A stretch of 64,000 bases of DNA from Devosia sp. (GCA_016713105.1 JADJPS010000003.1:1-64000); one strand, 5' to 3'. Shown: positions 46,112 to 55,588, counted from the stretch's first letter. Notes: generated by a model not told the origin, from the sequence alone. Numbers and translations are program-made.

Positions 46112-46135
46112 ATGGGCCGCCCAAAGGCGGCCCAT
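46112..46135 (-). terminator. rpsD terminator hairpin
   Basis: ATGGGCCGCC, loop of 4, GGCGGCCCAT: a 10-bp perfect stem about 33 bp after the rpsD stop on the minus strand. Confidence 0.65.
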
Positions 46136-46168
46136 GCACAAGGCACTGAACTGGTCGCTGGTCGCTGG

Positions 46169-46786
46169 TCAGCGCGAGTAGAACTCGACCACGAGGTTGG
46201 GTTCCATCTGCACCGGATAGGGCACATCGGCGAGGGCCGGCACGCGCACGTAGGTCGCGGCCTGCTTGGAATGATCGGCCTCGATGTAGTCGGGCACGTC
46301 ACGCTCAGCGAGCTGATTGGCCTCCAGCACGATGCCCAGCTGCCGCGACCGCTCCTTGAGTTCGATCCGGTCGCCCGGCTTGCACGAATACGACGCGATG
46401 TTGACGCGCTTGCCGTTCACCAACACGTGGCCGTGCGACACGAACTGGCGTGCGGCGAACACGGTCGGCACGAACTTGGCGCGGTAGACAATGGCATCGA
46501 GCCGGCTCTCGAGCAGGCCGATCAGGCGCTCGCCGGTATCGCCCTTGACGCGCGAGGCTTCGGTATAGAGGCGCTTGAACGCCTTCTCGGTGATCGAGCC
46601 GTAGTAGCCCTTGAGCTTCTGCTTGGCGCGCAGCTGCAGGCCGTAGTCGGAAGTCTTGCCCTTGCGGCGCTGGCCGTGCTGGCCGGGGCCGTAGGCTCGG
46701 TTGTTCAGCGGCGAGGCCGGACGGCCCCACAGGTTCTCGCCAAGGCGACGATCGATCTTGTGCTTGGCTTCAATGCGCTTCGACAT
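46169..46786 (-). CDS. rpsD: 30S ribosomal protein S4
   Basis: 205 residues. S4 nucleates 30S assembly. The N-terminal RIEAKHKIDRRLGENLWG, the zinc-free loop NNRAYGPGQHGQRRKGK and the S4 RNA-binding domain (SRLDAIVYRAKFVPTVFAAR, VNGKRVNIASYSCKPGD) are complete. It is monocistronic here, away from the alpha operon, and has its own terminator. Confidence 0.97.
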   Translation of the reverse strand: MSKRIEAKHKIDRRLGENLWGRPASPLNNRAYGPGQHGQRRKGKTSDYGLQLRAKQKLKGYYGSITEKAFKRLYTEASRVKGDTGERLIGLLESRLDAIVYRAKFVPTVFAARQFVSHGHVLVNGKRVNIASYSCKPGDRIELKERSRQLGIVLEANQLAERDVPDYIEADHSKQAATYVRVPALADVPYPVQMEPNLVVEFYSR

Positions 46787-46945
46787 CGTAATCCTTTCCG
46801 ATAACGTCGAAAGTGATTGCGCCCTCCTCTGCCCTTCCTTGCGGAGAGAGCCGACAGATCGCTGGTTTCCAGCAAATCCCGGGTGCGCTCGCGGGGCCGA
46901 TCGGCCCGACAAGTGGGCGGGTGATAGAGTGGGGAACCCCCCGTG

Positions 46946-47767
46946 TCAAGTCGCGGAGGGATCGGCCTCCCGCCTGCGCAGGTGCACCTTGCCCGCCTCC
47001 AGCTTGCTCAGGTAACGGCCGGCATAGTTGTCCTGGCCGACATGCACGATACCCTCGTCGATACTGGCCCAGATCTCGCCCTTGAGGCCCTCGGTCCAGC
47101 GTCGGCAGAAGGACACGTCCTCGCCGATGGCGACACCCTGCTCGTCGCGCATCTGGTCGAAGCACTGCAGCAACCCGCCCTCCGGCAGGCCGGACCGCCG
47201 GATCGAGTCCGGTGGCGTTGCCACCCAGAGCTCTGGGAAGCGCTGCCGCATCGCTTCGAGCACGGCGCGCTCGACCAGCAGGATACCGGTCCCGGTCCGC
47301 GTCACCCTGACGAAGCCGTCGACCACCTCGATCTCGGGCTGGCCGGCGGGTCCGCGTTCGACCACCACCGCGCCGTCGCCGGCGACATAGTCGTTGGCGA
47401 CGAGGCGCGCCATCAGCGGCGCCTCTACCTGGGCGCGGACACGATGGTAGGCCTCGTAGTCCAGCCGCCGCTGCGGCGCCACGATGCCGACCACCGGCTT
47501 TCGGAAGGCCAGCATCTTGGCGATCAGCGATGGCGCGAAGCCCATGTCGGCATCGATGAACAGCAGGTGGGTCAGGGTGTCGTCGGCCAAGACCTGGCTA
47601 GCGAGGATGTTCCGCGCCACCGTCACCATCGACAGTGACAGGATGGAACTCTCTAACGCGATGCCGGGGAACTCGCGCTGGAAGTAGGCCAGCGTGCGCA
47701 ATACCGAGTCGTGATAGGCGACGAACACCGAGCCGCCATAGGCAGGTGTCGCAATCAGTACCTTCAT
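46946..47767 (-). CDS. Glycosyltransferase-like protein
   Basis: 273 residues. Begins MKVLIATPAYGGSVFVAYH; TVARNILASQVL and LLFIDADMGFAPSLI carry the DxD-type metal site of a GT-A fold. FCRRWTEGLKGEIWASID follows. This is the pattern of family-2-like or ANP1/MNN9-type proteins. The acceptor is unknown. A CtrA-like sequence lies upstream. Confidence 0.75.
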   Translation of the reverse strand: MKVLIATPAYGGSVFVAYHDSVLRTLAYFQREFPGIALESSILSLSMVTVARNILASQVLADDTLTHLLFIDADMGFAPSLIAKMLAFRKPVVGIVAPQRRLDYEAYHRVRAQVEAPLMARLVANDYVAGDGAVVVERGPAGQPEIEVVDGFVRVTRTGTGILLVERAVLEAMRQRFPELWVATPPDSIRRSGLPEGGLLQCFDQMRDEQGVAIGEDVSFCRRWTEGLKGEIWASIDEGIVHVGQDNYAGRYLSKLEAGKVHLRRREADPSAT

Positions 47768-47818
47768 GGACGCTCCCTCATGCCGAGCCAGCAGAGCGCG
47801 AGTCCAGCTAACGTCCGG

Positions 47819-47833
47819 TTAACGATTGGTTAG
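47819..47833 (-). promoter_or_regulatory. Possible CtrA-binding site
   Basis: TTAA-CGATTGG-TTAG has the CtrA layout TTAA-N7-TTAA with seven of eight consensus bases. It lies about 50 bp upstream of the glycosyltransferase start and just past the MFS stop. Chance occurrence is possible. Confidence 0.3.
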
Positions 47834-47840
47834 TGCCCGA

Positions 47841-49109
47841 TCAGCCCTCGACCATGGCGCGATCCAGCGAACGCTGCTTCCTGATGCCGGGGAAGACCTG
47901 GCTCCAGATGCCTGCAACGGCGATGGTCGCCGCGCCGCCCAGGGCCACCGCCGCCTGTGCGCCGATGAATGCCGCCATCATGCCGGCACGGAACTCGCCG
48001 AGCTCGTTGCTGGCGCCGATGAAGACCGAGTTCACCGCGTTGACCCGCCCGCGCACGCTGTCGGGGGTCCATAGCTGCATGATGGTTTCGCGGATCGAGA
48101 CCGAGACCATGTCGCAGGCCCCGATCAGGGCCAGCAACGGCACCGAGAACCAGATCGAGGTCGAGAGCCCGAACAACAGCGTGAACAGGCCGAAACCGGC
48201 GACGAAGACGAACAGCGTGATCCCGGCGTTGTCGCGGACCGGGAACCGCGCGAGCAGCAGCGCGGTGCCGATGGCGCCGATCCCGGGGGCGGCGCGCAGC
48301 AGACCAAGTCCCCACGGGCCGGTGTCGAGGATATCGCGGGCAAATACCGGCATCAGGGCGACCGCGCCACCCATCAGAACGGCGAACAGGTCGAGCGAGA
48401 TGGCGCCCAGCACCACCTTCTCGGTCCAGATGTACTGAAAGCCCGCGAGCAGGGTCTTGACGCTGGTCTCCTGCTCGGACGGGCGCTGCACCGGCGCCGT
48501 CAGCCGACTGATCGAGAGCAGCGCCGCCACGGCCAGCAACCCGGCGGTACCATAGGCGACCCACGCCGAGATGCCGTAGAGCAAGCCGCCCGCCACCGGG
48601 CCGACAATGCCAGCGAGCTGCCAGGCGGTCGCGTTCATCGATACCGCGTTGGCGAGCGCCACGGGCGGCACCAGATTGGGGGCGAGCGAGGCACCGGCCG
48701 GCCCAATGAAGGCCCGTGCGACGCCCAACGTCACCAGCACGACGAAGATCGGCCAGACCTCGTGATGACCGTTGGCCGAGGCAAAGAACAGCAACGCGAT
48801 CGCGCAGAGGACCTCGATGGCGAGGCTCGCCTGCATGATGCGGCGGCGCGGCAGCTTGTCGGCGGCCAGACCGGTGACGAGCACCAGGAGCAGCGCAGGC
48901 AGGAATTGCGCCAGCCCGACAAGGCCAAGGAACAGCGGGTTTCGGGTAATGTCGTAGACCTGCCAGCCGACCGAAACCGACATGATCTGCGCGGCGAAGC
49001 TGGCACACAGCGTCGTCACCCAGAAGTAGCGATAGCCCGGATAGGAAAAAGCGCGGGCCGAGGGCTCGGCCGAGGCAGGAGACGAGATCATGGCGGCGAC
49101 GGATGCCAT
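47841..49109 (-). CDS. EntS-like MFS transporter
   Basis: 422 residues, 12 membrane segments. VSVGWQVYDITRNPLFLGLVG and ARAFIGPAGASLAPNLVPP match the EntS/MFS_3 group, which includes siderophore exporters; RFPVRDNAGITLFVF and SVSIRETIMQLWTPDSVRGRV follow. No siderophore genes are nearby, so the substrate is unknown. Confidence 0.85.
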   Translation of the reverse strand: MASVAAMISSPASAEPSARAFSYPGYRYFWVTTLCASFAAQIMSVSVGWQVYDITRNPLFLGLVGLAQFLPALLLVLVTGLAADKLPRRRIMQASLAIEVLCAIALLFFASANGHHEVWPIFVVLVTLGVARAFIGPAGASLAPNLVPPVALANAVSMNATAWQLAGIVGPVAGGLLYGISAWVAYGTAGLLAVAALLSISRLTAPVQRPSEQETSVKTLLAGFQYIWTEKVVLGAISLDLFAVLMGGAVALMPVFARDILDTGPWGLGLLRAAPGIGAIGTALLLARFPVRDNAGITLFVFVAGFGLFTLLFGLSTSIWFSVPLLALIGACDMVSVSIRETIMQLWTPDSVRGRVNAVNSVFIGASNELGEFRAGMMAAFIGAQAAVALGGAATIAVAGIWSQVFPGIRKQRSLDRAMVEG

Positions 49110-49138
49110 GGCCCTGCCCCGGCGTCAAAAGGATTGTG

Positions 49139-49939
49139 TCAGCTGTCGCCGTCAGGCGGCGCCCGATCCGGCCGCTGACGCTCGTGCATGCGATCGATGG
49201 ACGAAATAACGCCGCGCAGGGTGCGGATTTCCTGCGACGACAGACCGGCGCGGGCGAAGACGGCGCGCAGGTTCTCGACCATGGTCGGGCGCTTGTCGGC
49301 GGTCTTGAAGAAGCCGGTGCGGTCGAGTGTCTCCTCGAGATGGCCGAACAGGCCCATGAGTTCGGAGCGCGGAGCCGCCGCGTCGAGACCGCCGGTGAAC
49401 GGCAGTACCTCGCCCGTGTCGAACTGGCGCCGCCACTCGTAGGACATCAGCAGCACCGCCTGGGCGATGTTGAGCGACGCGAATGCGGCCTCGACGGGGA
49501 AGGTGACGATGGCATCGGCGAGCGATACTTCCTCATTGTACAGACCCCAGCGCTCGCGGCCGAACAGCAGCCCGGCACCGGCACCGCCGGCTATGTGCGA
49601 GATCATGCGCTGGGCGCCCTCCTCCGGACCGAGGACCGGCTTCTGCACGTCGCGGCGACGCGCCGTGGTGGCAAACACCAGCGACAGGTCGGCGATGGCC
49701 TCCTCGAGGGTCGCGAATACCCGCACCTTGTCGATGACGTGATCGGCGCGCGACGCCGCGGCAACGGCGCGCTCGTTCGGCCAGCCGTCGCGCGGGTTGA
49801 CGACCCGCAGGTCCCAGAGCCCGAAATTGGCCATGGCACGCGCCGCGGTGCCGATGTTCTCGCCCAGTTGCGGTTCGCACAGGATGATCGCCGGGCTGGC
49901 CCGGAAAGTGAGGTCCTGCGATCTGTCGGTTCCGGCCAT
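49139..49939 (-). CDS. trmJ: TrmH-family RNA methyltransferase, TrmJ-like
   Basis: 266 residues. SPOUT fold: IILCEPQLGENIGTAARAM, LLFGRERWGLYNEE and PVEAAFASLNIAQAVLLMSY form the trefoil-knot SAM site. The C-terminal extension supports TrmJ, which methylates the 2'-O of tRNA position 32. A related rRNA enzyme cannot be excluded. Confidence 0.88.
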   Translation of the reverse strand: MAGTDRSQDLTFRASPAIILCEPQLGENIGTAARAMANFGLWDLRVVNPRDGWPNERAVAAASRADHVIDKVRVFATLEEAIADLSLVFATTARRRDVQKPVLGPEEGAQRMISHIAGGAGAGLLFGRERWGLYNEEVSLADAIVTFPVEAAFASLNIAQAVLLMSYEWRRQFDTGEVLPFTGGLDAAAPRSELMGLFGHLEETLDRTGFFKTADKRPTMVENLRAVFARAGLSSQEIRTLRGVISSIDRMHERQRPDRAPPDGDS

Positions 49940-50001
49940 CCGGGGTGCTCCTCCTGGGCGCCCGGACTTAGGCGGAACGCCCCCCGAGATCAAGGCTGGC
50001 G

Positions 50002-50595
50002 TCAGGCGACCATGTTCCGGGTGAGCTCCTTCACCTTGCTGCCGCGCAGCCACTCGCGGTCGAGAACGGCGAAGTGCAACTCCTCGTCCCACTCCCCCTG
50101 GAACAGCGCGTGCTCGCGAAAGTGCGCCTCGAGGCGCATGCCGAGCACACGCAGCAGCCTTGCGGAGGGTTGGTTGGAGGCGTCGCAACGCGCAAAGATC
50201 CGATGCAGCGCCAGTTGATCAAAGCCCAGGTCGAGCATGGCGCGGACGGCCTCGCGGGCGTATCCCTGGCGACGGAAGGCGGGGTTGAAGACGAAACGCA
50301 GTTCGGCCTGCGCCGCGGTCGCGTCGGTCCAGCGGAGCGTGACCTGGCCGATCAGCGTGTCGTCATTGAGCCGACAAACCGCCAGCGCCAGCACGTCGCC
50401 CGGGCGAGTGAGGCGGGTCTGGGCGCGCATCACGTCCAGCGCGGCCCGCACCTCGGTTCGGTCGCGGGCCTTCCAGTCGAGGTAGCGCTGCACCTCTGGC
50501 AGGGCATGGTAGCCCATCACCGCGTCGAGATCGGCGGACTGGAACGTCCGCAGCCTCAGGCGCTCGGTCTCCAATGGCAGTCCGGACATCTGCAT
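50002..50595 (-). CDS. GNAT acetyltransferase, RimJ/RimL type
   Basis: 197 residues. LPLETERLRLRTFQSADLDAV near the start, then FNPAFRRQGYAREAVRAML for acetyl-CoA, IFARCDASNQPSARLLRVLG and a late MRLEAHFREHALFQGEW. The layout is the RimJ/RimL group, which acetylate N-termini or small molecules. It is a tandem paralogue of the next gene. Confidence 0.88.
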   Translation of the reverse strand: MQMSGLPLETERLRLRTFQSADLDAVMGYHALPEVQRYLDWKARDRTEVRAALDVMRAQTRLTRPGDVLALAVCRLNDDTLIGQVTLRWTDATAAQAELRFVFNPAFRRQGYAREAVRAMLDLGFDQLALHRIFARCDASNQPSARLLRVLGMRLEAHFREHALFQGEWDEELHFAVLDREWLRGSKVKELTRNMVA

Positions 50596-50720
50596 CGCCG
50601 CTTTCTCCCTGCCCCCCTTGATCTCGTACAGGAGCAACGTAGCGCTTTGATGGCAGGTTCCGCGATCCGGCAACTCAACCCACAACCCGCTTCGCGCGAG
50701 AGGCCTCCCGGCAAGCCGAA

Positions 50721-51290
50721 TCAGCGCGCCGGCCACTGGCGCCACTCGGTCTCGAGAATGGCGTAGACCAGTTCTTCCACCCAGGCGCCCTTTACGAAGG
50801 CGTGCTCGCGAAAATGGGCCTCGCGGCGCATCCGCAAGCGCTCCATTACCCGCCATGACGCGGTGTTCCGCGCGGCGCAGCGGGCGTAGATCCGATGCAG
50901 CCCGGCGCCGGAGAAGCCCATCTCCAGCAGTTGCGCCGCCGCCTCGGTCGCAAAGCCCTCTCCGTGGTGATCGGGATGGAAGATGTAGCCGATCTCGCCC
51001 TGCAGGGCGCCCTTGTCGCGCAGGATCAGCGAGACTTCGCCGATCAGCGCGTGGTCCCGCTTGGCCTCGACGGCGAGGAACAGCTTGTCGTTCTCGGCGA
51101 GCAGTGCCGTCTGGCCGATCCGCGCCTGCACCACCTCGGTGCAGGTCTCGTGGCTCATCGGCCCGTCGAACAGATGCTCCGTCACGTCGTCGCGACGACG
51201 ATAGGCGAACACCGCATCGACATCCGCGCGGGTGAACGGGCGCAGCCGGAGTCGGTCGGTCTCGATGGGCAGGGCGGGCGCGTAGACCAT
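50721..51290 (-). CDS. GNAT acetyltransferase, RimJ/RimL type, paralogue
   Basis: 189 residues. LPIETDRLRLRPFTRADVDAV, FHPDHHGEGFATEAAAQLL and MRREAHFREHAFVKGAW match the neighbour segment by segment, so the pair arose by tandem duplication. It lies 125 bp upstream on the same strand. The two have diverged considerably in the middle (REFERENCE residues differ around the putative substrate loop). Confidence 0.88.
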   Translation of the reverse strand: MVYAPALPIETDRLRLRPFTRADVDAVFAYRRRDDVTEHLFDGPMSHETCTEVVQARIGQTALLAENDKLFLAVEAKRDHALIGEVSLILRDKGALQGEIGYIFHPDHHGEGFATEAAAQLLEMGFSGAGLHRIYARCAARNTASWRVMERLRMRREAHFREHAFVKGAWVEELVYAILETEWRQWPAR

Positions 51291-51386
51291 GCCGTGGTCT
51301 AGGCGCCATGCCGCTGCGGATCAACCCGGAGGCTTGCGCAGCAGCGCGGCGTGCTATCAGTTCAGCCTGGCAACCAGGCTGACCCG

Positions 51387-51854
51387 ATGAACGTGCCCCC
51401 CGATCCCGCAGCGTCCCGACGCCCCGTCATCCGGCTCGCTGCGACTTGCGCCTGCGGCGCGATACGGCTCGCCGTGGACGGCGAGGTTCGCTCGATGCTG
51501 CTCTGTTCGTGCCTCGCCTGCCAGCAGGCCACGGGGACCGGTCATGCCGCCGTCGCACTGGTTGGCGCCGATGCGATCAGCATCGAGGGCACGCCGAAAA
51601 GCTTCGCGCGGCCAGCTGATTCGGGCGCGGTGTTCACACGCTGGTTCTGCCCGGAATGCGGCACCCCGCTGCACGGGCACTCCAGCCGCGCTCCGACGCT
51701 GGTCATGCTGCCGGTCGGCCTCTTCGGCACCGACAGCGCCTGGTTCACGCCCGGGCAGTTGATCTTTGCCCGCAGCCATCACCAGTGGGACACCATCGCG
51801 GCCGACCTGCCGCGCCATGAAACCTATCGCCAGGGAGGCACCCGCGATGTCTGA
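51387..51854 (+). CDS. GFA/CENP-V-type zinc protein
   Basis: 155 residues. Zinc ligands are visible as TCACGAI and LLCSCLACQQATG near the N-terminal half and FCPECGTPLHGH. This is the GFA (glutathione-dependent formaldehyde-activating)/CENP-V fold. Its true substrate is unclear. The stop overlaps the TfoX gene start by 8 bp, so they are coupled. Confidence 0.88.
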   Translation: MNVPPDPAASRRPVIRLAATCACGAIRLAVDGEVRSMLLCSCLACQQATGTGHAAVALVGADAISIEGTPKSFARPADSGAVFTRWFCPECGTPLHGHSSRAPTLVMLPVGLFGTDSAWFTPGQLIFARSHHQWDTIAADLPRHETYRQGGTRDV

Positions 51855-52181
51855 GGCGGCAGACGAGCTGGCCGAGCGCATTCGCGCCGTACTCGACTAC
51901 CGGCCGGGGCTCACCGAGAAGAAGATGTTCGGAGGCTACGGCTTCATGCTCAACGGCAACATGGTGGCCGGTGCGATGAAGGGCGGAAACCTGCTGCTGC
52001 GCGTCGGTCCGGAGCGGCATGACCTCGCCCTCGAGCGTCCCGGCGCCAGTGCCATGCACCAGGGCGGACGGGACATGGTCGGCTTCGTCGAGGTGGCGCC
52101 GGACTTCGTCGACACCGAGGAGACCCTGGGGCCTGGCTCGCCTTTGCCGAAGACTTCGTGAAGACACTGCGGCCGAAATAA
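51847..52181 (+). CDS. TfoX N-terminal domain protein, frameshifted at C-terminus
   Basis: Begins MSEAADELAERIRAVLDYRP, with KKMFGGYGFMLNGNMV, the hallmark of the TfoX N-terminal family, and MVGFVEVAPDFVDTEETLG. A G is missing from GGGG at 52128-52131; the corrected frame ends AWLAFAEDFVKTLRPK at 52181, giving the normal length of about 111. Competence regulation is not implied; most family members are of unknown function. Confidence 0.8.
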
Positions 52182-52198
52182 TCCGGGCCGGCCCGCGG

Positions 52199-52417
52199 TC
52201 AGTGGATATCGTCGAGATCGACGTCGAGGATCGCCATCTGGAAATTGTATGAGCGGTCGCCGTCCTCGTCATCGACGTAGATCAGGCCGAGGAACTCCTC
52301 GCCCAGGTAAACCTCGACGCTGTCGTTCTGCTTGTTGCGCGGCCTGACGTCGATGGCCTTGTTGCCGAACTTCTGCTGCAGGAACTTCTGGAGTTTGATG
52401 ATTTCGGGGTGGTTCAC
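52199..52417 (-). CDS. DUF3126 family protein
   Basis: 72 residues from GTG 52417 (GGAG 8 bp upstream; the longer frame from 52453 lacks a site). EIIKLQKFLQQKFGNKAIDV, SVEVYLGEEFLGL and SYNFQMAILDVDLDD are the complete family signature. It is an alphaproteobacterial protein of unknown role. Lies just after cysE on the same strand. Confidence 0.85.
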   Translation of the reverse strand: MNHPEIIKLQKFLQQKFGNKAIDVRPRNKQNDSVEVYLGEEFLGLIYVDDEDGDRSYNFQMAILDVDLDDIH

Positions 52418-52531
52418 GTAGATGCTCCTGCAGCTGTCGATTGGGGATGGCACAATAGGCGGAACGGCCCGCCCGGCAATCCCGGCCCGGCTTTATCCCC
52501 GTCCGAATGGCGCAATTGCGGCGACGCCGGC

Positions 52532-53359
52532 TCAGCCGGTGAGGTCGTTGACCAAGGCCACGTGGTCCATCACCGAGGCGGGGTGGGCGTATCCGGCTTC
52601 ACCGATGATGCGCGCGGGCACGCCGGCCACCGTCACGCGCGGCGGAACTTCCTTGACGACCACCGATCCGGCACCGATGCGGGCACACTCGCCGACCCTG
52701 ATGTTGCCCAAAACGATCGCCCCGGCGCCGATCAGGACGCCGTTGTCGATCTTGGGATGGCGGTCCTCCTCCGACTTGCCGGTGCCACCGAGGGTGACGC
52801 CCTGCAGGATCGAAACATTGTCGCCGATAGTCGCGGTCTCGCCGACCACAAAGCCGGTCGCGTGATCGAGCATGATGCCCTTGCCGATGCGGGCGGCCGG
52901 GTTGATGTCGACCTGGAACACGGTGCTCGAGCGGCTCTGCAGGTAGAGCGCGAACTCCCTGCGCCCGCCGACCCACATGGCATGAGCGAAGCGGTGCGTC
53001 TGGATGGCGTGGAAGCCCTTGAAATAAAGGAAGGCATCGACGGCCTTGTGGCAGGCCGGATCGCGCTCCAGCGTCGCCGCAAGATCGGCGCGCGCCTCGA
53101 GCCCGATCTCGGGCCGCGCGGCAAGGACATCGCGGAAGGCCTGCCGGATCAGGTCAGCGGAGACATCCGGGTGATCGAGCCGTTCGGCGAGGCGGTGCGC
53201 CAGCGCGTCCTCGAAGCTGCCGTGGTTGAGCACATTCGAGTAGACCAGATTGGCCAGCGACGGCTCGGCGTGCGCTATTTGGCGCGCCCCGGACGTCACG
53301 GCATCCCAGACCGGATCGATGGTCCGGAGTTCGGCTGACCTGGTGGTGTTGGTCGTCAT
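52532..53359 (-). CDS. cysE: Serine O-acetyltransferase
   Basis: 275 residues. Makes O-acetylserine, the precursor of cysteine. An N-terminal helical domain (DPVWDAVTSGARQIAHAEP) is followed by a left-handed beta helix with FAHAMWVGGRREFALYLQSR, MLDHATGFVVGETATIGDN and LQGVTLGGTGKSEEDRHPKI, which includes the active His-Asp pair. Complete. Confidence 0.95.
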   Translation of the reverse strand: MTTNTTRSAELRTIDPVWDAVTSGARQIAHAEPSLANLVYSNVLNHGSFEDALAHRLAERLDHPDVSADLIRQAFRDVLAARPEIGLEARADLAATLERDPACHKAVDAFLYFKGFHAIQTHRFAHAMWVGGRREFALYLQSRSSTVFQVDINPAARIGKGIMLDHATGFVVGETATIGDNVSILQGVTLGGTGKSEEDRHPKIDNGVLIGAGAIVLGNIRVGECARIGAGSVVVKEVPPRVTVAGVPARIIGEAGYAHPASVMDHVALVNDLTG

Positions 53360-53460
53360 CGCGGCTTCTCCATCGCAGAATGCCGATATAGGGCATCCTA
53401 GGCTCGCTTCCAACACTACCGCACAAATTGCCTGCCGCGCACCGGCAACCGGCGAAGTGG

Positions 53461-54216
53461 TTACCCGGCCTGCCGAGCGAGGAATGCAAGCGTTGCAGCC
53501 TTGAACGCCTTGTCGCCGGTCGCGCGCATGTGATCGCGGCGCGGGATGGTGAACGCCTCGGCCCGGGGCAACAGCGCGGCGAGTGCCTCGGCAGAACCGG
53601 CCATCTCGTCGTCGCTGCCGACCGCAACCAGCGTCGGCACGCCGATCCGGCGCGCATCGTCCGCACTCATGGGCTCACGCGAATTGACCATGCAGGCGGC
53701 CAGCGCAGCACGATCTGCCTTGTTGTGATCGGCAAAGATGCGGAACTGTCGCCCGACCCGCCCGCTGACGAGGTCGAGCGATTCGGCCGTCAGCGCCTCG
53801 ATGATCTCCTCGCTGTCGGCGAGACCCGATGTGAGGTTCAGCCCCATGCCACCCAGCACCAGCGCGCCGACGCGCTCCGGGTGGGCGAGGGCGAGGAAGG
53901 CAGCGATGCGGGCGCCCATCGAATAGCCGACCACCGCACAGCGCCTGATACCCAGGTGATCGAGCAGGCGCACCGCGTCCAGCGCCATGTCATGGGCGAA
54001 GTAGAGCCGGGTGTCGTAGAGCTTGCGCGAGGCGCCGTGGCCGCGGTTGTCGATGGTGATGGCGCGGTAGCCGGCCGCTGTCAGTGTCTCGACCCAGCCG
54101 GTATCGAGCCAGTTGACCTTGCCGGACGAGCCGAAGCCATGGATCAGCAGCACCGGCGGCCCTGCGCCGTGGGATTCGTAGGCAATGGCGATGCCGTCGG
54201 AGAGAAACTGGGGCAT
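53461..54216 (-). CDS. Alpha/beta hydrolase
   Basis: 251 residues. Oxyanion loop VLLIHGFGSSG, nucleophile elbow VVGYSMGARIAAF (Ser), acid Asp in AVGSDDEMAGS and His in IPRRDHM. Length and motif spacing fit esterases and haloperoxidase-like hydrolases. Substrate unknown. Start 54216 is used; an upstream frame is not family-like. Confidence 0.85.
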   Translation of the reverse strand: MPQFLSDGIAIAYESHGAGPPVLLIHGFGSSGKVNWLDTGWVETLTAAGYRAITIDNRGHGASRKLYDTRLYFAHDMALDAVRLLDHLGIRRCAVVGYSMGARIAAFLALAHPERVGALVLGGMGLNLTSGLADSEEIIEALTAESLDLVSGRVGRQFRIFADHNKADRAALAACMVNSREPMSADDARRIGVPTLVAVGSDDEMAGSAEALAALLPRAEAFTIPRRDHMRATGDKAFKAATLAFLARQAG

Positions 54217-54386
54217 TGGCAGGACTCTTCGTGGACGCCGGCTTCTAGCAAGACGCGGCGCGGCGTGCCAAGCCGGCCTCACGGGCCGGGGCAGCCCCGA
54301 CGCGGCCGGCAGCCAACCGATTCCGTCCACTGCGGCCCGTCGCAGCTTCAGCCTGGCCACCCACGCCGCGCCGAGCCCGCCAAAGA

Positions 54387-54413
54387 CAAGGGGCGCCACG
54401 CGGGCGCCCCTTG
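54387..54413 (-). terminator. recA terminator
   Basis: CAAGGGGCGCC, 5-base loop, GGCGCCCCTTG: an 11-bp perfect stem about 25 bp after the recA stop. Confidence 0.7.
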
Positions 54414-54438
54414 CCAGAACCTGCCTGCGAACCCGCCA

Positions 54439-55515
54439 TCACGGCTCGCCTTCGTCACCATCATTGCCTTCCGGCCCGGCGAGCAGCGCCTCGGACAGGA
54501 CACCCGAACTCTCGCGCACGCCGCGCTCGATCTGATCGGCGATCTGCGGGTTGTCCTTGAGGAACTGGCGCGAGTTCTCGCGCCCCTGCCCCAGCCGCTG
54601 GCTGTCGTAGGAGAACCATGCGCCGGACTTCTCGACGATGCCGGACTTCACACCCAGGTCGAGCAGCTCGCCGGTCTTGGAGATGCCCTCGCCATACATG
54701 ATGTCGAACTCGACCTGACGGAACGGCGGCGCCAGCTTGTTCTTGACCACCTTGACGCGGGTCTGGTTGCCGATGACTTCCTCGCGCTCCTTGATCGCAC
54801 CGATACGGCGGATGTCGAGGCGGACCGAGGAGTAGAACTTCAGAGCATTGCCGCCGGTGGTGGTCTCGGGCGAGCCGTACATCACGCCGATCTTCATGCG
54901 GATCTGGTTGATGAAGATGACCATGGCCTTGGACTTGCTGATCGAGCCGGTGAGCTTGCGCATGGCCTGGCTCATCAGGCGGGCCTGCAGACCGGGCATC
55001 GAGTCGCCCATCTCGCCCTCGAGTTCAGCCTTGGGGGTCAGCGCGGCGACCGAGTCGACCACCAGCACGTCGATGGCGCCGGAGCGCACCAGCGTGTCGG
55101 CGATCTCGAGCGCCTGCTCGCCGGTATCGGGCTGCGAGATGAGCAGCTCGTCGATATTCACGCCGAGCTTCCTGGCGTAGATCGGATCGAGGGCGTGCTC
55201 GGCGTCGACGAAGGCGGCGATGCCGCCGTTCTTCTGCGCCTCGGCGATGACATGCAGCGCCAGCGTGGTCTTGCCCGAGCTTTCCGGCCCGAAGATCTCG
55301 ACGATGCGGCCACGCGGCAGGCCGCCGATGCCGAGCGCGATGTCGAGCCCGAGCGAGCCGGTGGAGATCGCCTCGACCTGGGCGATGGCGCCCTCGCCGA
55401 AGCGCATTACCGTGCCCTTGCCGAAACTCCGCTCGATCTGGCTCAGTGCCGCAGCGAGCGCCTTGTCCTTGTCCATCGATCCCTCAACTACCCGCAGGGG
55501 CGTAACAGCGGCCAT
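54439..55515 (-). CDS. recA: RecA recombinase
   Basis: 358 residues. Walker A GPESSGKTTLALH, the L1 and L2 DNA-binding loops around MGDSMPGLQARLMS and GSPETTTGGNALKFYSSVR, and Walker B VDVLVVDSVAAL-type sequence are complete. It promotes strand exchange and LexA cleavage. A LexA-like box lies upstream, and a terminator follows. Confidence 0.98.
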   Translation of the reverse strand: MAAVTPLRVVEGSMDKDKALAAALSQIERSFGKGTVMRFGEGAIAQVEAISTGSLGLDIALGIGGLPRGRIVEIFGPESSGKTTLALHVIAEAQKNGGIAAFVDAEHALDPIYARKLGVNIDELLISQPDTGEQALEIADTLVRSGAIDVLVVDSVAALTPKAELEGEMGDSMPGLQARLMSQAMRKLTGSISKSKAMVIFINQIRMKIGVMYGSPETTTGGNALKFYSSVRLDIRRIGAIKEREEVIGNQTRVKVVKNKLAPPFRQVEFDIMYGEGISKTGELLDLGVKSGIVEKSGAWFSYDSQRLGQGRENSRQFLKDNPQIADQIERGVRESSGVLSEALLAGPEGNDGDEGEP

Positions 55516-55588
55516 ATCCGGTCTCCCTTATTTCATTTCGGTCTGCGTCGCGCAAACCACCATTCCGTCCACTGAGTGTGCTTACTTT

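Noticed and set aside
53428..55575. A 715-codon plus-strand frame over the hydrolase and recA
   Set aside because: Shadow of two clear minus-strand genes, with shadow-type composition.
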